Shown here in pieces: positions 60,501 to 64,000 of a stretch of 64,000 nt of DNA. The translations under genes were made by a program, and so were the position numbers. Origin of the DNA: Liolophura sinensis (Eukaryota > Mollusca > Polyplacophora > Chitonida > Chitonidae); contig NC_088300.1 in NCBI RefSeq assembly GCF_032854445.1, positions 27,199,608 to 27,263,607 on the forward strand, written 5' to 3'. Within the stretch, counting starts at the first letter, position 1, and each line of letters begins with the position of its first letter. The notes under the pieces were generated by a model, which did not search any database, was not told the DNA's origin, and saw only the letters and a list, made by a program, of their open reading frames with translations.

Positions 60501-63013
60501 TAGCTTGTATTACTTTAATTTTCACTCAACACAAGAGATACCTTCAATAAAGAGCTCATCTAAGCGCATGTTTGTATATATGTGAAGGAGGATATTACAA
60601 TACCAAAAACTGCACCTTGTTGCATGCCTAATAAATCCTATTTCAAACAAAATTGGAACAAGAGCGGCTGGACTCTTGGTTGCTTGGATGTGTGTAAGTT
60701 TAAACTTTCCATCATACATACTAAATGAAAAGTATGCATGATAAAAAATCATAACATAAATGATACCTGTGTTGCCAAGCATGGTAATTCTTAGAGTCAA
60801 GCTTCAGCATGGAGGCTGTGAAGCCAAGCTCTTTTGAGGGGTCTTTAAGCCAGTCCACAATCACTCTGCGATGGTGCCTGCAAAACAAACGTCCCCGGTG
60901 AGATATCAAAGATTACCTCAGCCTTACAAACATAGGCCTTTTTAAGTGCTAACAATCCCAACATATCATAATTAGATACTTACCAGACTTGATAATTTTT
61001 CGGGTTGTCTTCAATCATTTCAGATATGTAGGAGAGTTCCTCATTCAAATCCTTCTTGAGTTCCTTCAGCAAAACTCGCCTGTACAGCCTGAGAATAAGA
61101 TAACATTCTGTAGTCTGCAACAGTTTTATCATTAGATTTTATACACAATAATTCAACAAAGATTAATGAACAACAATCTTTTATGTCTTAAAAAACGAGC
61201 ATACAATGGATGGCCACTTAAAACGTATAAATGCTGCCTGTTTCAAAAAAAAATCTGTAGAACTTGGGATTTGAACTCTATCTTGCACTGTATTTATTCT
61301 CATGTAAAATCTGTAAAAGACCTGAAAATGACACACCGCATGCATAAGTGTAGATATCAAAACTCTAGACTCCGAATGTCTGAGTATTACTCTGCCTGTT
61401 TACACAAACTGGCATATATTTTCAAACACATAATTATAAACAAATATTTCTATGCTTTATGATGACATCAATTCTGAATAATATCCAGCCTACTGTCTCT
61501 ATCAACAATAATCATGCTATCCATTCCTGCAACTCCAATGTATAAAGAAAGACATCAGGTAACTATTCCTATTGCACTAACAGTCTAACGTGAAGTATCA
61601 ATACACTCACCACACAGTGTAATTGGCTGGGTTCAATTCGGCTGCATCCTGGGTCAGCTGCAATGCTCTCTCACTGCGTTCATCAGCCTTCACAACAGCT
61701 CGGAAATAGTCGTAGACATCACGGACTAAAGTGAAAGAGTGTAATAATAAACTGATCATCTAACTCTTAAACAATTATATCAACAGCTTGAAGATTATAA
61801 AATGAAAGAGTGTAACAGTAAACTGATCATCTAACTCTTAAATAATTATATCAACAGCTTAAACATTATAAAACGAAAGAGGGTAACAATTAACTGATCA
61901 TCTAACTCTCAAATAATTATATCAACAGCTTAAACATTATAAAACGAAAGAGTGTAACAATTAACGGATCATCTAACTTTTAAATAATTATATCAACAGC
62001 TTGAACATTATAAAACAAAGTATTTCACTCCATAGTACAGCTCACATTTCACTGTTGCCAAATCAACAAATAGAAAAAGTGACAAACTAAAACTGTTTTC
62101 CCAAAGCTGCCATTTTTAAATTTGTAGCACACAGGAGTACCAATACAATCCATTTAAAATGATGAAGAGTTTCCAAACAATTCTGCTGAGATTACATTAC
62201 GCAGCTTATGTGAATCCATTTTCACCAATGTTCTGAATAACAAGTCTTCAACACCTTGTCTTAGTTCACACTCTCACTTTTTTACATGTGTACATGCCAT
62301 TGTGTGCTTACAAACTGTTAAACATCACATGTCATACACTAGGAAACTCTTAATCATTCTAAATGCAGTCACTTCTGACTCGAACTTCAGCATGTCATTG
62401 GATTTACTTCGATATTACTGCGATAAGTTCTAACCAGAATAGTCAGATTATGCGATAAAATTATAATATATTAAAAAAATTCATGTTATTGGTATACATA
62501 ATGAGGCGAAGTGGAAACTATTTGCTTGGATATGCCGGACATCAGCAAGTGCACGTACTTGTTAATGAAGCCTGTGGCTTCAAATGTTTTTACGGATAAA
62601 AACATAGCGATGTTGTTGTTGTTGTAATATATTATTATTATTTCTGCCCAACTTACAGAACACGTTATAACAATGAGACAGCGGCGACCCTGGCATGATA
62701 ATCACCCCATCTAGTATTGAAGCAGATTAAAACAGTATCCGCACAAGTTTGTAAATAAATGAAAACATGCCGATATGCCCCTGACATTGATTCAATCAAT
62801 GGATTCAATGTGATCAATTGACTGTAATTGTGCAGTGATGCACTTGGTGTATATTCAATTAAGAAACATACATCTGTCTGAATAAGCTATCTGCACAACG
62901 GGATGAGGTCCGTCATCTTGCTGCACCGGGGTGACGTCTTTCCATTCATCTCTTTCTCGGTAGGGAACCCAAGTTGTAAGACTCCCACCCTCTTCTGAAC
63001 TGCTGTCCGCCAT
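57440..63013 (-). CDS. FNTA: Protein farnesyltransferase/geranylgeranyltransferase type-1 subunit alpha
   Basis: Eight exons (63013-62872, 61725-61611, 61088-60984, 60877-60767, 59949-59788, 59180-59118, 58468-58294, 57511-57440) splice in phase with GT-AG borders into 314 residues plus stop. The protein starts [10 protein letters not shown] and carries the conserved [25 protein letters not shown] region. The PFTA repeats follow: NYTVWLYRR (82-90), [33 protein letters not shown] and [10 protein letters not shown]. Lys116 in NPKNYQVW corresponds to catalytic Lys164 of human FNTA. The subunit pairs with FNTB or PGGT1B in the cytosol to attach farnesyl or geranylgeranyl to CaaX cysteines of Ras and Rho proteins. 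The human protein is 379 residues; this one lacks the Pro-rich N-terminal extension and ends shortly after EYWNY. Introns 6 and 7 carry SINE copies and intron 1 a 71-bp tandem repeat. The family assignment is secure. Confidence 0.96.
57890..58031 (+). mobile_element. Diverged SINE 3' half in FNTA intron 7
   Basis: Plus orientation: GTGAGAAGGTCTACGAGC, CTGTGGATGGGGGAGGGTTA, CCCCAGGCTCTGCCCAG, TATGTGAAATATTCTTGTG and ACAGAATAAAAC. It is the same family as at 8816, antisense to FNTA. Confidence 0.75.
58294..58468 (-). CDS. FNTA: FNTA exon 7
   Basis: Acceptor TTTTATAAG|TGTG, donor GAG|GTATGG. Encodes [40 protein letters not shown] and [18 protein letters not shown]. It corresponds to the human SSPYLIAFLVDIYEDMLE region. 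Confidence 0.93.
58548..58765 (-). mobile_element. SINE copy in FNTA intron 6
   Basis: Same family and orientation as the copy at 8816: GGTTTTATGTCATACTAAAA, ATAAGCGTCGGCCACAACC, GTACGGCTGGAGAAGTGGCC, GCATGTGCTGGACTTGAA, GCAAGAGGCTCCTGTGTGAC and GAGGCACTGAGC. It has lost the GGGCAGAG segment. It lies antisense-neutral, on the FNTA sense strand, between exons 6 and 7. Confidence 0.8.
59118..59180 (-). CDS. FNTA: FNTA exon 6
   Basis: Acceptor TTGTCCAG|ATAC, donor GG|GTATGT. Encodes [20 protein letters not shown]. It matches the human [10 protein letters not shown] repeat. Confidence 0.92.
59245..59284. repeat. 9-bp inverted repeat in FNTA intron 5
   Basis: ATTCTGACT (59245-59253) and AGTCAGAAT (59276-59284) are perfect complements separated by 22 bp, next to an 11-T run. 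It may be a small hairpin or the edge of a degraded repeat. Confidence 0.5.
59788..59949 (-). CDS. FNTA: FNTA exon 5
   Basis: Acceptor TTTGTACAG|ACAG, donor CA|GTAAGA. Encodes [40 protein letters not shown] and [13 protein letters not shown]. It is the most conserved block relative to human FNTA. Confidence 0.95.
60122..60131. promoter_or_regulatory. Perfect CRE palindrome in FNTA intron 4
   Basis: GTGACGTCAC is a full palindromic CREB/ATF-type site. Identical TGACGTCA cores occur at 22399-22406 and 54354-54361. Binding is not shown by sequence alone. Confidence 0.25.
60767..60877 (-). CDS. FNTA: FNTA exon 4
   Basis: Acceptor TTTTGCAG|GCACC, donor ACACAG|GTATCA. Encodes [20 protein letters not shown], then [16 protein letters not shown]. 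It includes the HHRR and NYHAWQH signature residues. Confidence 0.94.
60984..61088 (-). CDS. FNTA: FNTA exon 3
   Basis: Acceptor TTCTCAG|GCTG, donor TG|GTAAGT. Encodes [20 protein letters not shown] and [14 protein letters not shown]. It contains Lys116, equivalent to human Lys164. Confidence 0.93.
61611..61725 (-). CDS. FNTA: FNTA exon 2
   Basis: Acceptor CACTTTAG|TCCGTG, donor TG|GTGAGT. Encodes [37 protein letters not shown] and two bases of Trp86. It covers the first alpha-subunit repeats. Confidence 0.93.
61733..62016. repeat. 71-bp tandem repeat, four copies, in FNTA intron 1
   Basis: Four units start at 61733, 61804, 61875 and 61946 with GAAAGAG(T/G)GTAA and contain GATCATCTAACT and ATATCAACAGCTT. 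Units are about 90% alike with no length change. On the minus strand the unit nearest exon 2 provides part of that exon's polypyrimidine tract (ACACTCTTTC); its edge is 7 nt from the exon. Confidence 0.95.
62872..63013 (-). CDS. FNTA: FNTA exon 1
   Basis: Residues 1-47 plus the first base of Phe48, ending IAYSDR at the donor AT|GTATGT. The ATG lies in GCCATGCTG-complement context (CAGCATGGCG), giving [10 protein letters not shown]. In the human protein the matching segment begins after about 60 extra residues. Confidence 0.92.
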
Positions 63014-64000
63014 GCTGACCGATAGAAGGGCCTCACCAGATGGCGCGCTTTGTTATTACCCCATTCCCACGGCCTCCCTATCATAGGGAGGCTGTACGCT
63101 GTAAAAATAGCGACAGATAACCTTGTGACCTAGTTGGTGGCTTTGAACAAGGTAAATATGTGCGCACAGGACTTGATACTCGACTTCCTTTCCAAAGTTG
63201 TGCGGACGATGTTATTCTTTTGACACGCCGAAAGTCAGTGACGTGTAACAAGACCTCAGTAGGTTCAAACAGTATTGCAAGTTTGCAGTAGTAAGTTTCA
63301 ATGCCCCTTTTCTCACATCCATGAAGAAGAGAATGTTCTCCAAATTTACAACAATCCTACAGCAAGCTGTTGATGCGGTGCGTATGTCAGCATTATTTAC
63401 AAACACATGTACAAGAAGTAACCAACACAATAGACTGTCAAGTCCATAGATGGACTCACAGCTGCATAGTAGCTTTTAAAAAATCCGAGAATCATCACTA
63501 ATGTGAACATAATGCCACGATGAATGTCAGAATTTTCGAATATATACCAAGTTCTTGTAGGTAAACGGAAGAGTTATATATGAGAGGAAATGTCCGATGT
63601 CCACCCATTTTAAATGATTAAGAAGTACGTATATTTGAATGTATAAGAATGTATCCAGAGGATAGGAAGATCACAGTGTTGGGTTGCCAAATGGCGGAAT
63701 TCTGTTTGCCACTCAAGATTAAACAACTGTGGTTGCAGGAAGAGGACTAAACTGTTATATGTTAAAACAGATGCCCAAGTGAATCTGTATTGTATTAACA
63801 CTGTATTGGTACTTGAAATAAATCGCTTTAAAAAAAGATAAACAAATAACTTAAATATGCTGTTTTGTTAGTCTTTAGCATGTTACTCTTCCGGACTGAA
63901 TGCACATTTTTGAATTTAAATTTCAGCTTGCACCAAACCTTACACTCCAAGAAGACTTTGTGTATCATTGGAAAGCAGTAACAAATTATTTCATAGACAA
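63014..64000. other. FNTA upstream region and right flank
   Basis: No gene is supported. The first ~100 bp upstream of the FNTA ATG are relatively GC-rich (AGATGGCGCGC, CCCACGGCCTCC), as expected of a housekeeping promoter or 5' UTR, and no TATA box is obvious. Beyond 63130 the DNA is AT-rich with only short chance ORFs. Confidence 0.45.
63072..63092. promoter_or_regulatory. Perfect hairpin 59 bp upstream of the FNTA start
   Basis: GCCTCCCTA and TAGGGAGGC form a perfect 9-bp stem around a TCA loop. If it lies in the mRNA leader it would be a stable 5' UTR hairpin; otherwise it is a palindromic promoter element. The transcription start is unknown. Confidence 0.5.

Overview
The window is animal nuclear DNA, most likely from a mollusc or another lophotrochozoan. 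The basis is spliced genes with GT-AG introns, AT-rich non-coding DNA, and repeated copies of a tRNA-derived SINE whose 3' part reads like the element widespread in bivalve and gastropod genomes. There is no prokaryotic organisation: no operons, and gene density is low. The species cannot be fixed from the sequence.

Four protein-coding loci are supported. (1) On the minus strand at the left edge (344-790) lies the first coding exon of a BED-like zinc-finger protein related to hAT-transposase-like genes; it is interrupted by one in-frame TGA. (2) On the minus strand, 4943-7087 is an intronless BTB-BACK-kelch-like protein, a probable Cullin-3 adaptor. (3) On the plus strand, two coding exons (41164-41679 and 48628-50007) encode a 631-residue fezzin of the LZTS/N4BP3 family. 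Its 3' UTR is about 2.7 kb and ends near an AATAAA at 52681. A non-coding exon at 12740-12962 is a plausible but unproven upstream 5' UTR exon. (4) On the minus strand, eight exons between 57440 and 63013 encode a complete 314-residue alpha subunit shared by protein farnesyltransferase and geranylgeranyltransferase I (FNTA). All eight exons were rebuilt here with phase-compatible splice sites.

The kelch-like gene and the fezzin gene are divergent; the fezzin gene and FNTA are convergent. The four genes show no shared pathway, as is usual in an animal genome. The 28 kb between 12963 and 41140 carries no coding sequence I can support; it holds homopolymer tracts, a 20-bp minisatellite and SINE fragments, and is either intergenic or the first intron of the fezzin gene.

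The items most worth a second look are: a four-copy 71-bp tandem repeat that ends inside the polypyrimidine tract of FNTA exon 2; a hairpin near 8133 carrying the miR-2-family seed; a two-codon upstream ORF in a strong Kozak context 12 nt before the fezzin start; the lone nonsense codon in the BED-finger exon; a hairpin just upstream of the FNTA start; and a second tRNA-derived SINE family. I found no convincing unknown multi-gene system.
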